DNA from: Amphibalanus amphitrite
Lineage: Eukaryota > Arthropoda > Thecostraca > Balanomorpha > Balanidae
Reading direction: 5' to 3'
NCBI RefSeq assembly: GCF_019059575.1
Contig: NW_024881518.1
Location: forward strand, 1,227,501-1,291,500
DNA length: 64,000 nucleotides
Shown: positions 13,001-23,410 of the stretch, piece after piece
Layout: each line of letters begins with the position of its first letter
How positions within the stretch are numbered: the stretch's first letter is position 1
Made by a program: the position numbers and the translations under genes
Notes under the pieces: model-generated
What the model was told of the DNA's origin: nothing
The model's database searches: none
What the model saw: the letters and a program-made list of their open reading frames with translations, nothing else

Positions 13001-16000
13001 TACGACGACCGTCACGCCATCTACACCATCTTCGACGAACGACGCACGTGAACCGCGTGAACCGGACTTTAACGCAAACGCCGCGCTCGCCGTACCCGTT
13101 GGCGAAAATCAAAATGCAAATCAAAATGGCGAAAGTGAAATCGGTGGAATCGTTAGGGATGAAGTGGGCAAGAACGGTCAAGACGGATTAAAATCGAGAG
13201 CAGGCGATTCTTGTGGCGATAAGAAGTCTGCAAGTGCAGCGCCAGGGACTACAGGGTGTCCGGAAAGTCCTGGCGCTTCTTTTGGACGCCGTGTAACGCG
13301 CGCTGTGATTATTGGACATTCAGCCAATCATCACAGACATGACCCCTCGTTGATTGCTCAGCCAGGGGTCGTGTAAATATGACCTTGAAATCGTTTTCAG
13401 TGATGGGTAGATGGGCGAAGATGCGCCTTGTCGCTGAATGCCTGCGCGCGGCGGCCGGGTGCGACTTGAACGAGGCGCGAGTTGCAGCGCGATGCGGCGT
13501 TTTTCGATGAATGGTTTAGCAGGTAAAGGTTTATTTCGACTCGGGAATTCCTTAAAAAATATCCTCAGACCGTTTCGAACGCGATATGGGAACGGAGCAG
13601 CATTTCAACGCGGCAATCGAAGAAAGTGCGGGGGTCTGATGGACAAAAATGTCCCATCATCTTCGTCAATGTCGAATAAATGAATAACAGGCTGGCCCAC
13701 GAGGGGTTCCTGGACAGCCACATCAACCCGAGGGTCAAGACGACATGCCCTAAGGGTCACTTCGCATTTCAACAGCACAGAGCACCCTCCAACAACGCCG
13801 CCGCCATTCAAGCTAAACTGACAGAGGAGCTTGCCGGGCCAGATCACCGTGGCGAAATGAGATTAGGCCGCCTTATTCTCCTAACCTGACCCGCTCGACT
13901 AAGGCGTGCTACGCGTTTTGTAGAACAGGATCTAGGCCATTTCTCACCCCAGCCTGGAGTCGCTGAAGACTCGCATCATGACAGCATGGGAGGACCTGGA
14001 AATGCCCCGCATCGTCAAAACCCGCAGACGCTTCCTCCCCTACGTCGAGGCCGTCGTCGGCGCCGACGGTGGCTACATTGAATGAGCACGTAGCGGAAGC
14101 ATGTGGCTTGGTGTCCCTGGTCATTGTTTTGATCCATTGATTAGTATCTATGAACCAATGGCATTTGTTTTAGAAAATGTTGAAAAGCGCCAGAACTATC
14201 CGGACACCCTGTACAGAAGGTATGGATGCTAATGCTGGGGTGAGAAAACTCGCAGATCATGTTTTCGATATCTGGGGTGGGAGATCCCGTACACCAAGTG
14301 TAGATGGGGGGGAATCCGAGCCAGATCAAGACCAAGATAAAGACAAGTGTCGGGGAGGCCCTGGTAAATCTCACTGTGGTGAGCCGGTCAAGGAAGGGGA
14401 AAATGGAATTAGATGCGACAAATGCCACTTTTGGTATCACGGGGCCTGTCAGGCGATCCCCAAAACTGCCGTAACTGCCGCAGGAAAATTTCCCATGCTC
14501 CACTGGTTCTGTTCAGCATGCCACTTTTCTATCTTCAACACTGGTGCTGATGCCAGATCTGAGTGGCAGAAAACAAAGGATGCTCTTGACTCCCTGGAGA
14601 GTGGCGTTCTTAACAAGGTGGATGAAAAAATTGAGCTCCTGACCAACTCCATCTCGGACCACTGCAAACTGGTGAACCGAACACTGCGGCAGCTGGAAGA
14701 GCATGCAGTTGATCAGACTAAAATGCTTGAAAGGACTGTTAGACAGCAACACGAGGAAAAGGCCTCCTATGCGGAAATAGTCAAAAGCTCCTGCTCGGCT
14801 CTGACAGATTCTGTTGCAGAGAAGCTCAATGGAATTAGTGGAGCTGCCCAGCTATCAGAAAACCAGTCCCAGTCCTCCAGGGACATCCACAAGACTGTCA
14901 GCACGGTTCTAGACAAAGAGCGTAGGAAGTTGAATGTGGTAGTGTTCAACTTGCCCGAGAGCACACCTGAGGATGGTGTAACAAGAGAGGAAAAAGACCT
15001 CAGTAAATTTAAAGACATTGTCAAAGAAAATCTGAAGCTGGTCGTCAAGGCTTCAAAGTGCTATAGAGTTGGCAAATTACAGGAAAACCGCCCAAGACTG
15101 CTCATTCTAACACTCGAGGATCTGGACTCCAAGATTGAACTGCTTAGACTGTCGTCTCAGTTGCGGCATTCGGAAAGCTGGAATAATTTGTACATTAACC
15201 CAGATCAGACACCTGCTGAGCGAGAGGCCCACAGACTGCTGCGACAAGAGCTTGCACAGCGACGTGCTGCAGGTGAACAAGATATTGGCATCAGAAATGG
15301 CAACATCATCAAACTGAAGAATGGAACTGGCCGGTCAGGTGGACCCAGCAGTTTCCGTGAAGTTCAGCCACCTGCCCGATTGAATCTGGATACAAGTGCC
15401 CCCCAGCAGGTGCAATCCAAGCAATCAAAACAAAAATGACTAACCAATGCATGTGGGAAGGGCGTTGGGCTTACTGTTTTGTACACTAATGCAGACCAGT
15501 TTATCAATAAGAGAGATTGTCTACTAGCTGAAATAGCTGGCTCTGAACCAGATGTAATGATGATTACAGAGGTGTTGCCAAAAGCCCAAGTCCTAGCCCT
15601 GTCGACAGCTATTGTCAGTTTCAAAGGTTATAAGGTGTACACAAACTTTGACCCTGATGCCGCCAATCTTGGGAAACAGGGACTGCGAGGTATTTGTGTC
15701 TATGTTAAGGACCAAGTCAGATGTCAGCCTGCTGGCTCCTCAGCTCTGGAGGGGGTTGAGTCTGTCTGGCTAGCCCTGAAGCTCAAAGGCAGAGACACTT
15801 TAAGGCTGGGTTGCCTGTACAGAAGTCCCAGTAGCTGCCTGGAAACAAGTACAGACTTGATATGCAAAATGCTGGAAGAAAATCGCAACAGCTCATCACA
15901 CATGCTTGTCACTGGTGACTTTAACTACCCTCACCTGAACTGGGAGACTATGTCTAGTCCTGCCCGAGAAAATCACCCAACTCATCTCTTTCTTAAGAAG

Positions 16001-19000
16001 CTGGCAGATCTGTTTTTGATTCAACATGTTACAAAACCAACACGATACAGAATTGGAACAGTCCCTAGTCTTCTAGACCTGGTTCTCACAACCGAAGAAG
16101 GAATGGTATCCACCATAGAATACCTTCCCGGACTCAGCAAAAGCGACCATCTAGTCCTCAGGTTCACTGTTCACTGCTATACAGTTCCAAAAGCTGCCCA
16201 ATTCACAAAGAAACCTGCCCTGAATCGAGCTGACTATAACCTGTTGAGGAGTAAAGCAGCTGAAGTAAATTGGGCCCAAATCCGGAACATGCATCCACAA
16301 TGTGCCTATGAGTTCCTTGAGAGAACTGTATCAATGCTAGTTGAGCGACATGTGCCCAAGACTCGAACAGGCAAAACAAAAAACTTGTACATGAACAGAG
16401 AAGCCTTACAGCTACGCAAGAAGAAGAGGACCCTATGGGCCACATACTCCAGGACTCTAGACAATGAAGATCTCTCAAGATTCAACACATGTCGCAACAA
16501 ACTGAGAAAAATGACTAGGAACTTGAGAAGAGATTTCGAAACACAGATCGTTAATGAGGTCATGTACAACCCAAAATCTTTTTGGAGGTATGTAAATTCC
16601 CGTCTCAAAACCAAACCAGGGATTGACGTTATTGAAGACGAGCTAGGTCAACCAAGGAGCTCACCCAACGATAAGGCAGATCTGCTCAACCGGTATTTCT
16701 GCAGCGTCTTCACCACTGAGGACCAGACCTCTCTGCCAGAACCTGAGCACCATTCCCTTCCTGGGGGCACCCTGTCTGAAGTGACTATAACACCAGAAGA
16801 GGTTTACCTGAAACTCCTAAAGGTTAATGTTTCAGGAGCCCCTGGCCCTGATGGGCTGCATCCCCGCGTGCTCAAGGAGCTAGCTCCACAGCTGGCCTGC
16901 CCACTTGCAGTCATCTTCAATGCTTGTATCCAGACCTCTTGCATACCAGTTGAATGGCGCCACGCTCTTGTCGTACCGATTTACAAGAAGGGACCAAGGC
17001 AATCGGCGAGCAACTACCGACCAATTAGTCTCACATCCATCGTATGTAAAGTCATGGAAGCTATCATGAGAGACAAGATAATGAGCCATCTCACTATGAG
17101 CAACTTGCTTAGTCCCCATCAGCATGGTTTTCGCCCTCGCCGATCTTGTAGTACCCAGATGCTGGAAGCTATGGACATCTGGACCCAGACAATTGAGGCC
17201 AAGCAGCCACTGGACGCTGTGTATCTAGACTTCAAGAAGGCGTTCGACTCTGTGCCTCATGGTAGACTCCTGTTGAAGCTGGAGACTTACGGCATAGTTG
17301 GCAAGACTCTGGACTGGGTAAGAGCCTTCCTTGCTGACAGAACCCAGCAGGTCGTAGTCGAAGGGGTCAAGTCCACAAGATCAACTGTAACCAGTGGAGT
17401 GCCACAGGGCTCTGTCTTGGGACCTCTTCTGTTTCTGCTCTACATCAACGACTTGCCTGGCCACATCTCGTCCTCCATCAAGCTGTTTGCTGATGATTGC
17501 AAAGTGTTTCGCCCTGTGCACTCCCCAGAGGCTAGAGACGTGCTCCAAACCGATTTAAATGAACTTGGAAACTGGTCGCAGCTGTGGCAGCTTCCGTTCA
17601 ACTTGGATAAGTGTCACGTACTACACCTTGGCCCGGGAAACCAGAACGCGACATACACAATGCTGGGGAGACCATTGGAGGCCACGGAGAGTGAGAAGGA
17701 CCTGGGAATAGTTGTCGACGGGTCGCTCGACTTTCACCAGCAGACCGCAGCAGCTGTTGCTAGGGCAAACAGGGTTCTGGGCCTGGTTAAGAAATCGTTC
17801 GTGAACCTCGACGCGAAGTCTCTGCCCCTGCTTTTCAAGTCCCTGATTCGGCCTCACTTGGAGTTTAGCAACTGCATCTGGGGCCCCTACTCGATAGGCG
17901 ACCAAAAGCTGGTTGAGAGGGTACAGCGCAGAGCAACGAAACTGGTGCCAGAGCTGCGTACGAAGCCTTACTCTACGAGACTGCGTCTGCTTGGTTTACC
18001 GTCGCTGACGTACCGCCGACGACGGGGCGACATGATCGTCATCTATCAGATCCTCCACGACGCGATGGACGTTGACGATGAACTTCTTCGCCTGTCCGAG
18101 ACTGGGATCACGCGGAGTCACGGCTTCAAGCTCCACAAGCCCCAAGCCGTCTCTAGAGCAAGACGGAACTTCCTCAGCGTCAGAGTGGTCAACAGTTGGA
18201 ACAGCCTACCTCTACACGTCGTTGCTGCACCCTCTGTCAACACCTTTAAATCCCGACTGGACATCCACTGGGAAGCTATCCGCTTCTCCTCTGCCTTCGA
18301 CGACCAGTAACCTTCCACGAGCTAGTACTTAAAGTAAAGATCCGGACCAACAGGTCTACACAGGCCTCTAAATTCCGTGTACTCCTAAGGTAAGGTAAGG
18401 TAAGGTATACAAATTGAATCTGCGAATTGCTGACACTGTACCCTTGCTTACAGGGCTGCGGAGTAGATGATTTTGGTAACTCCGACTCCGGCTTAAAAAA
18501 AAAACGCTCGGAGTCCCCACTCCATCGCCGACCACGGCACCCCTCGGCCCGCACCGGAGTGAAAAAACATGCGATGTGATGCTTTTGTCTCTTTGAACGT
18601 TTCTTGGCACATTAAAAGATAACATTGCTTACGAGGTGCAGATCTGGACTGTCCGTCCCAGGTCCTCGATAGGGAGCCAAAGCTACAGTTGTAGGGGCGA
18701 CCATATCCAACAAGGGCTGAAGATCTGTCCCAAAGTCTCAGAGTGCAGAAGGACAACAGCTTGCAGAGACCACACATTTTACATAGGATATTCGTAATAG
18801 TCAAGACCTTCAGCTCACTCTCAAACGGCTCTCTTCCCGTTCGAGGCCATCCGACAGCAAAAGGTCTCACCATGGCCTTTGAACGCTTGATGCTTGAGGG
18901 TGAGAGGACCTCGTCCTGGTCTGAGAGAGCCCAGGAGGACGTAATGCTCAGTATGTCCCTACATTGGTTTTACCATGACCCCTACTACAATCACCACAGC

Positions 19001-19942
19001 CAACAGAATCTCCAGCTCTTATTCGACCCATCCTCGGGGATGACGTTGACTCTGACTTCAGAGTTGAAGTCTGTTACGATTTCGGTGACTCCAACTCCGT
19101 ATCCGACCAAAACCGTCGAAGTCGACTCCGACCCCGCAGTCCTGCAGCTACACTTCACAGAAGTTGGAAAAAGCTGTACCTATGGTTGACAGCGGTTTAC
19201 AGAGAACCACACGATTTTTTAGAGGCAGGGCTGCTGGACCGAGGAACTAACTGCCTAACTGTCCTGGTATCAAACTTATTACGCGGGATGCAAAATTTAT
19301 GCGTTTTGGGACTGTTTTGCCAAGAGTTTTTGCCAATTTTCGCACAGGTATTTGCCGCCAATTCATGCACAGGTAGCAAAGAGTGTGACTAATAACGCCT
19401 CCACGCGAGAACATGAGAACATGTGTATTGTGATGCGTTACAAGTAGTGCATAGGCCTGAAATTGTACGGTAAACTAACTTTTGGGTTTTTAGTCAGCCA
19501 ATCCGTCCCCCCAGTCAAAAATCCGTGGCGACGCCCCTGGTGACATCACACATTACTTGCTTCATTGGTTAATAACCATTGCCGGGCAACAAGCTCGCTT
19601 GTGGGAATGGATTTGCGACTTGCGTGCTAACCGGCAGACAAGAGCTCTGGTTCCGCCAATTGCTTCGGTAGCAGCAACTGGAGATGATCAGCACCACATG
19701 ATGTATTCTGAGACCAGAAAGACGCTAGTAGTTGAAAAGTGTCAGAAATAGGTACTCACCCTTTTATAAGCTGTTGCAGGACGGCTGGAGACTGCATTCC
19801 GGTTGCCACGCTCTTGGCCGCCTCCCCTTTGCCTTTGCTGTCCTTGTCCTCTGTTGCCCCCCCTACCACCACCACGACCCCGTCCTGTTCCTCTTTTGGA
19901 AATTTTCTCCTTCTTGATAATATCGTCTAGGCTTAAGTCCAT
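10060..19942 (-). CDS. ALYREF: mRNA export adaptor ALYREF/REF (THO complex subunit 4), four exons
   Basis: Exons on the minus strand are 19942-19760, 11623-11480, 10919-10772 and 10331-10060, giving 248 codons before the stop; phases 0, 0 and 1 all match. The protein opens [13 protein letters not shown], the N-terminal UAP56-binding motif, followed by an RG-rich arm. The RRM spans exons 2-3 ([18 protein letters not shown], then [15 protein letters not shown] and [12 protein letters not shown]). A second RG-rich arm is followed by the C-terminal UAP56-binding motif ([16 protein letters not shown]). Human ALYREF is about 257 residues with the same order, so this copy looks complete. Family members join TREX, bind spliced mRNA and hand it to the export receptor in the nucleus. 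Intron 1 (11624-19759) is 8.1 kb because of nested transposable elements. The reading frame is intact; identification is near certain. Confidence 0.96.
12909..15439 (+). CDS. LINE ORF1 with PHD-type zinc finger, split by a mariner insertion
   Basis: The reading frame opens with ATG at 12909 (a Pro/Thr/Asn-rich start), is broken at 13251 by the mariner, and resumes at 14214. Removing the mariner and one TA leaves 1569 nt, exactly 523 codons including the stop, so ORF1 was about 522 residues. After the insertion there is a Cys/His cluster (about 14374-14540: C-H-C, C-x2-C, H, C-x2-C) of the PHD class seen in CR1-like ORF1 proteins, then a coiled-coil-like region and a basic segment ending KQSKQSKQK. 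Such proteins bind the element RNA. The stop is TGA followed by CTA, and ORF2 continues in the same frame. Apart from the insertion the frame is clean, which suggests a fairly young copy. Confidence 0.8.
13252..14211 (+). mobile_element. mariner-like element inserted into LINE ORF1
   Basis: Inverted termini read CAGGGTGTCCGGAAAGTCC on the left and the complement of ACTATCCGGACACCCTG on the right, with TA at 13250-13251 and 14212-14213. It is 960 bp long. A decayed mariner transposase lies inside on the plus strand. The pre-insertion site is a single TA inside the LINE reading frame. Confidence 0.88.
13433..14085 (+). pseudogene. Decayed mariner transposase
   Basis: Fragments in different frames resemble a mariner transposase read left to right: an N-terminal helix-turn-helix-like stretch near 13440-13560, a QQHRAPSNN block (about 13768-13800) in the place of the usual QQD-x-APxH motif, PPYSPNLT at about 13870-13895 where PHSPDLNP is expected, and a C-terminus ending GGYIE with TGA at 14083-14085. 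The catalytic Asp of the second motif is not seen, and stops and frame changes separate the pieces, so it is inactive. Confidence 0.7.
15440..18310 (+). CDS. LINE ORF2: apurinic-type endonuclease and reverse transcriptase (CR1-like)
   Basis: The frame is open from the codon after the ORF1 TGA to TAA at 18308-18310, about 956 codons with no clear ATG near its start. The first 240 residues form an endonuclease/exonuclease/phosphatase domain: YTNADQF near the start, MITEVLP (catalytic Glu), [14 protein letters not shown] and a C-terminal SDH. The reverse transcriptase follows from about residue 430: [42 protein letters not shown] and the catalytic FADD. The C-terminal LINE tail ends near VVNSWNSLP. 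All catalytic motifs are present. ORF2 nicks the target and primes reverse transcription. It shares its frame with ORF1, implying readthrough or reinitiation. The domain order fits CR1/L2/Jockey-group LINEs; the PHD-containing ORF1 favours CR1. Confidence 0.93.
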   Translation, partial: LTNACGKGVGLTVLYTNADQFINKRDCLLAEIAGSEPDVMMITEVLPKAQVLALSTAIVSFKGYKVYTNFDPDAANLGKQGLRGICVYVKDQVRCQPAGSSALEGVESVWLALKLKGRDTLRLGCLYRSPSSCLETSTDLICKMLEENRNSSSHMLVTGDFNYPHLNWETMSSPARENHPTHLFLKKLADLFLIQHVTKPTRYRIGTVPSLLDLVLTTEEGMVSTIEYLPGLSKSDHLVLRFTVHCYTVPKAAQFTKKPALNRADYNLLRSKAAEVNWAQIRNMHPQCAYEFLERTVSMLVERHVPKTRTGKTKNLYMNREALQLRKKKRTLWATYSRTLDNEDLSRFNTCRNKLRKMTRNLRRDFETQIVNEVMYNPKSFWRYVNSRLKTKPGIDVIEDELGQPRSSPNDKADLLNRYFCSVFTTEDQTSLPEPEHHSLPGGTLSEVTITPEEVYLKLLKVNVSGAPGPDGLHPRVLKELAPQLACPLAVIFNACIQTSCIPVEWRHALVVPIYKKGPRQSASNYRPISLTSIVCKVMEAIMRDKIMSHLTMSNLLSPHQHGFRPRRSCSTQMLEAMDIWTQTIEAKQPLDAVYLDFKKAFDSVPHGRLLLKLETYGIVGKTLDWVRAFLADRTQQVVVEGVKSTRSTVTSGVPQGSVLGPLLFLLYINDLPGHISSSIKLFADDCKVFRPVHSPEARDVLQTDLNELGNWSQLWQLPFNLDKCHVLHLGPGNQNATYTMLGRPLEATESEKDLGIVVDGSLDFHQQTAAAVARANRVLGLVKKSFVNLDAKSLPLLFKSLIRPHLEFSNCIWGPYSIGDQKLVERVQRRATKLVPELRTKPYSTRLRLLGLPSLTYRRRRGDMIVIYQILHDAMDVDDELLRLSETGITRSHGFKLHKPQAVSRARRNFLSVRVVNSWNSLPLHVVAAPSVNTFKSRLDIHWEAIRFSSAFDDQ
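18386..18406 (+). repeat. LINE 3' tail repeat (TAAGG)n
   Basis: Four tandem TAAGG units lie 75 bp after the ORF2 stop. CR1-like LINEs end in short tandem repeats rather than poly(A), so this is the probable 3' end of the LINE. Confidence 0.75.
18451..19149. mobile_element. Palindromic-ended repeat with GGAGTCGGAGTCG motifs
   Basis: CAGGGCTGCGGAGT at 18451 is matched in inverted form by CTGCAGGACTGCGGGGTCGG near 19110-19149, each followed inward by ACTCCGACTCC-type runs. It looks like a short inverted-repeat DNA element within the outer transposon. A target duplication was not found, so the ends are approximate. Confidence 0.4.
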
Positions 19943-20779
19943 TGTTGCAAATTAATAAAACCCTTGGAACAAACCACCCACATCAACGCAGCAACCGAGT
20001 GAAAGGAATGGCGTCCACTGGGCGCGTAGACAAATGTCGGCGCATAACGGAATGTGGTTGAATTACCTAAAATCTTGATAAAATGACGCAATATTTCTTT
20101 AGACATTTTTTCTACAAATTTTTGTGTTTTTGAGAATAGAAACAGAAATTTAAAGATGATTAAGTGTATTTTGAATATAAACATTTCTATTTGACCATTT
20201 TTTGAGTTCATACGTATCGATTTTGACGTAATTAGGTTTCAAGATTTGAATATTTGAATTAGATATCACTTCTCAAATGACGTAACTTGTATAAAATTAA
20301 CACAATTTGCGTAATTTTTCTAGTCTTTTAGCAATCAACACGCGTATTTGACAGCTTTCAAACGAAGTTGAAAGAAAAATCATGATTCATCAAATTTCAG
20401 TGACATTTATGACGTCGGTGTAAAAATCAGGTAGGTTTTTTTAGGGCCTTGGGTTTTTCATTTGTTTGATCGATATCAAACAAACAATGATCAAGAGGTT
20501 TCCGGTTTGATCAGCTGGGTATTGCGTCGAGCGCGTGTCGAGTGGGTCCGTTCTTTGGCAAGGCCCTATATAGAGGTGGAGGTTCTTTGGAGGTGGTGCT
20601 TAGGTCCACACGTGCGGTAGGAGGTGGGTTTCGTTTTTTTTTTACATTTTCTATGCATTTAAATGTGTTCACTGTTCACTTCAAGAACATATATAGGTTA
20701 AGGACATATGTAGACGCAAGGGAGCTGGGCTCATGGGATGCTGCCTCTCTCGCTGTCTATTCATGTATTGGTCGTATCT

Positions 20780-21089
20780 GTTTTTGACTGATGCTGGGAC
20801 TTTCTACCACTTCTTGAGGCAAGCTATTCCAGTGGTCAACAACTCGTGATGAGAAGAACATGGTTCTCTTGAGGGTTCTGTGTCTTGGCTTGGCGAGTTA
20901 AAGTGAGTGACTGTGAGTCCTGTCGCTGCGTGGTCCAGCGTCCATTTGAAGAAACTTCTCGCCAGCATTCACCACATCAAAGCCCTTGACAATTTTGAAG
21001 ACTTCTATCATGTCACCTCTGACTCTTCTTTCTTGTAGAGTAGTGAGATGGAGCCTCTTCAGTCGGGGAAACTGTGGTAAAATTGCCAT
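20780..21089 (-). pseudogene. LINE reverse transcriptase C-terminal fragment
   Basis: The minus strand encodes the conserved tail of CR1/Jockey-type polymerases: LKRLHLTTLQERRVRGDMIE, VFKIVKGFDVV, and after a frame break VVDHWNSLPQEVVESPS. Only the last roughly 100 residues remain. A TTAA element (21113-25553) is inserted just to the right. The 19.95-20.78 kb stretch to the left is AT-rich with nothing supportable. Confidence 0.75.
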
Positions 21090-21984
21090 TTTTAGCAGTC
21101 TGCTATTTTTAACCCGCGCGGGGCTGGGGGGTAAATTTTACCCCCCCTCGCGAATTTTTGCGATATCTCAAAAACGACGGCGCGCAGCGCCGCCAAACTT
21201 TCAGTACCTTTTCTTACATCAATTTGACACGTTCCCTGAAAATTTGAGCGAAATCCGTCGGAAAATTTTTGAGAAATTGACGTTTTAGTGACGTCATGTT
21301 CGCCATTTTCGCCTAAAAAACGGCAAAAGTTCAAACGCCGCTAACATCTTCATTTTTAAAGGAATCAAGACGTAACAAAAAAGGTTATACGTAATTTTAC
21401 TTTGTCTATCAAATGGCTATCCCGGTTTTTTGAAAATTTTGGATTTTGGCCTAAATTTTTTCAAAAAACTGACTTTTTTGGGAAAATCATTATAAAATCC
21501 AAAATTTTGAGCCTATCGAAAAAACCGGAATATATGTCAGAGAAGTGGTCTATGTGCACCTACATACCAAATTTTAGAAGAATCGGTTCAAAAATGTGGG
21601 AGTTATTCAAAATTTTATGACGTCAGAACACACAAATTTTTTGAAAAATGACTTTTTTGGAAGTTCTAGACCTCGTACGGAAACAAAAATAGCACCATTC
21701 GATTCGCCGTGAAAAACTGCATCAGACAGACACCTTTTTAGGCCTTAACAACCAACTTCAAAATTTGACCTCACTTGACCTGACCTTGACCTGACCTCGA
21801 CCTGAAATTCATCCAGAGGTGGTCCATATCACTTATTGAGTGTGCCTATTGAATTCTATGAATAAAATGACCCATAAAACATGTGTCGCACATGCCCTTT
21901 TCTATATTTTGTTTTTTGGTGACCTGACCTGACCTGACCTGACCTTGACCTTGACCTCTGAATGATGTTGTATGCAACGAATAT

Positions 21985-22455
21985 TATCTTTCTAGTTGAG
22001 GTTTATTTGCCATTGGGTCTACAGTGCAGGGATATTTCTATCTCGCACTCCTCTAAGATGCAAGGATAAGAATTTGTTATCTCTGCATCCCTCTGAGATG
22101 CAAAGATAAGGTCTCGCGGGTTCAAAGCTAAAAATCAAGAGCTCAAGTGATGATGGGTCAATAACCGAAGGACATTTTTGATGGTTGTTTATGGATGAAA
22201 CTTATGAAATAAGAACAAGCTACTCTGAATCTATTTTTACATAGATGAATACATTTAAATATAATATTTAAATAATTAAGAATAAACCTCAACAAAGAAA
22301 GATATAGGATTCCTCATGGCTCACTCGTGGAAGATCGGATATCTTTTCCTCGCGTGTTACAGAAAAACCTCGCTCCTTCGTCGCTCGGTTTTTCAGTAAC
22401 CCGCTTGGAAAAGATATCCTTATCTTCCACTCGGAGCCATGAAGAATCCTCTATG
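21985..22455. repeat. Composite hairpin repeat, first copy
   Basis: Two adjacent inverted-repeat units: about 320 bp bounded by ATCTTTCTAGTTGAGGTTTA and its complement, followed by about 145 bp whose arms (CTCATGGCTC, GGAAGATCGGATATC) are self-complementary. The pair recurs at 22899-23400. Confidence 0.75.
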
Positions 22456-22898
22456 TCTTGGTAGCCTAAGAACACGTTTTGGGCGATCAGTCTCAGTCCA
22501 TGACTCCATTCTTCGGCAACTACGGTGCAAGGCCGATACTGTAGAAACTTGCAATTTGTACCCTTGACCTGACCTTGACCTTGACCTCAAACTTTAACCC
22601 TCTAGTGCCCCCGGTATCATATCTGTAAGTCAATTTGCAGAAAATTCGCGTGCTAATCCTGAAGGCGAAAATTGTTGAAAACCCTGCTGTATCAGAAGTG
22701 GTACGTCTTGGCAACCACCTGGTGGCAAAATTTTTAAGTAATGATTTCTCAGTTTCCCACCAGATGATTTTGAAGAGGGTCAGTTTGTCCTTTGCTGAAA
22801 AGCTATTTGAGATGCAAGTGTAAATTTTAGCATTTGAAAAACAAAAAAATAGTTATTTGGAAAGAAACTTGGTATACTGTGAGACAAATGTCCAGCAT

Positions 22899-23410
22899 TT
22901 ATCTTTCTAGTTGAGGTTTATTTGCCATTGGGTCTACAGTGCAGGGATATTTCTATCTTGCACTCCTCTGAGATGCAAAGATAAGAATTTGTTATATCTG
23001 CATCCCTCTGAGATGCAAAGATAAGGTCTCGAGGGTTCATCGCGAAAAATCAAGAGTTCATGTGATGATGGGTCAATAACCGAACGACATTTTTAATGGT
23101 TGTTTATGGATGAAACTTATGAAATAAGAACAAACTACTCTGAATCAATTTTTACTTAGGTGAATGCATTTAAATATAATATTTTATTAATTAAGAATAA
23201 ACCTCAACATAGAAAGATATAGGATTCCTCATGGCTCACTCGTGGAAGATCGGATATCTTTTCCTCGCGTGTTACAGACAAACCTCGCTCCTTCGTCGCT
23301 CGGTTTTTCAGTAACCCGCTTGGAAAAGATATCCTTATCTTCCACTCGGAGCCATGAAGAATCCTCTATATCTTCCACTCGGAGCCATGAAGAATCCTCT
23401 ATATCACAGT
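22899..23410. repeat. Composite hairpin repeat, second copy
   Basis: It repeats 21985-22455 with few differences, about 915 bp downstream, and carries an extra tandem copy of its right arm (CTTCCACTCGGAGCCATGAA). Duplicate hairpin elements in direct orientation could promote deletion or expansion of the host element. Confidence 0.75.

Larger units (their letters stand above)
12658..19539. mobile_element. DNA transposon with 8-bp target duplication (hAT-like), outer shell of a nest
   Basis: GTGACATC occurs at 12650-12657 and 19540-19547. The sequences just inside are inverted relatives: CATGGGCGTCG on the left and, read inward, CAGGGGCGTCG on the right. An 8-bp duplication with CA-type ends is typical of hAT elements (P elements also give 8 bp). 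No transposase of its own was recognised; most of the interior is a LINE. It lies entirely in intron 1 of ALYREF, antisense features aside. Confidence 0.7.

Noticed and set aside
12901-13191. Separate host gene at the left edge of the LINE
   Set aside because: The frame at 12909 is continuous with LINE ORF1 once the mariner is discounted, so it is the ORF1 N-terminus.
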